From positions 1 to 14,079 of the forward strand of contig JAADHL010000165.1 of NCBI GenBank assembly GCA_013151875.1: a stretch of DNA of 14,079 nucleotides. The letters are read 5' to 3'. This stretch comes from Deltaproteobacteria bacterium. Lineage in GTDB: Bacteria; Myxococcota_A; UBA9042; DTJE01. Positions 13,809-14,079 of the stretch are shown piece by piece. A program made the position numbers and the translations under genes. The notes beneath the pieces were generated by a model that did not search any database, had not been told where the DNA came from, and saw only the letters and a program-made list of their open reading frames with translations. Within the stretch, counting starts at the first letter, position 1. Every line of letters starts with the position of its first letter.

Positions 13809-14079
13809 TGGCGGTGACGGCAAACTGGCACGCGGCTTTACGTAATGTCCTGAAGGTGTTGGTCTTTGTCTTGGTTCCGGCTGTCCCGGCGTCCGCTGAA
13901 ACGGTGACCGCGGACTACACCAGGACCCCTGTTCTCATGGTGCACGGCTGGTTCGTCATCGGGAATGCCGGTCCCGCGACCTGGGCCACGATGAAGAAGA
14001 ATCTGATTGCCGACGGATGGCCCGAGGAATACCTGGCGACTCCATCATTCAAGTTCGTGCAGGGCTGCGACCCGGACCA
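13808..14079 (+). CDS. Secreted lipase-like alpha/beta hydrolase, N-terminal part (3' end outside window)
   Basis: The ATG at 13808 overlaps the stop of the large lipoprotein gene (TGATG), so the two are likely translationally coupled. The 90 visible residues begin with a signal peptide: a hydrophobic core VLKVLVFVLVPAVPASA, with predicted cleavage after residue 30. PVLMVHGW (41-48), the oxyanion-hole HG motif, comes next. TWATMKKNLIADGWPEEYL then matches the helix and strand spacing of Bacillus LipA-like class 2 lipases. The catalytic Ser, Asp and His lie beyond the window, so activity cannot be confirmed. No strong separate Shine-Dalgarno is evident, in keeping with coupling. It could also be another esterase or a PGAP1-like hydrolase. 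Confidence 0.75.
   Translation, partial: MAVTANWHAALRNVLKVLVFVLVPAVPASAETVTADYTRTPVLMVHGWFVIGNAGPATWATMKKNLIADGWPEEYLATPSFKFVQGCDPD

Overview
The window is GC-rich, gene-dense bacterial chromosome. Its character suggests a deltaproteobacterial or Myxococcota-like lineage (including Bradymonadota-type bacteria). The reasons are two surface lipoproteins, one with a long hexapeptide repeat and one combining thrombospondin type 3 repeats with MopE-type 'putative metal-binding motif' repeats; a stand-alone methylmalonyl-CoA mutase large subunit; and an AhbC/AhbD-like radical SAM enzyme of the alternative heme pathway type. The taxonomic placement is inference from gene style, not a database result.

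Layout. (1) 1-4099, plus strand: the end of a biotin carboxylase, a separate biotin carboxyl carrier protein, the methylmalonyl-CoA mutase large subunit and an ArsA-related ATPase. The first three fit a propionyl-CoA to methylmalonyl-CoA to succinyl-CoA route. The carboxyltransferase, epimerase and cobalamin-binding mutase subunit are not in view. (2) 4092-4700, minus strand: a small Cys-rich lipoprotein whose linker is encoded by an 18-bp tandem repeat; its 3' end overlaps the ATPase gene. (3) 4945-5019, minus strand: tRNA-Cys(GCA) with encoded CCA and a good promoter. (4) 5222-6325, plus strand: a radical SAM/SPASM enzyme of the AhbC/AhbD/NirJ group. (5) 6322-10017, minus strand: nuoH, nuoI and a hyaluronan-synthase/NodC-like family 2 glycosyltransferase, read in that order. 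NuoH carries an extra secretory signal and an IPT/TIG-like domain before the usual membrane protein. (6) 10170-14079, plus strand: a 1212-residue Ca-binding-type lipoprotein whose stop codon overlaps the start of a secreted lipase-like protein that runs off the window.

The 152-bp gap between nuoH and the large lipoprotein gene holds back-to-back sigma70-like promoters. That layout also fixes the nuoH start at 10017, because the upstream candidate starts lie in or above the -10 box.

I see no CRISPR array, insertion sequence, phage or defence system. The points most worth a second look are the NuoH N-terminal fusion and the isolated nuoHI pair, the ArsA-like ATPase joined to the mutase gene, and the coordinated cysteine loss in one MopE-type repeat, which predicts a disulfide.
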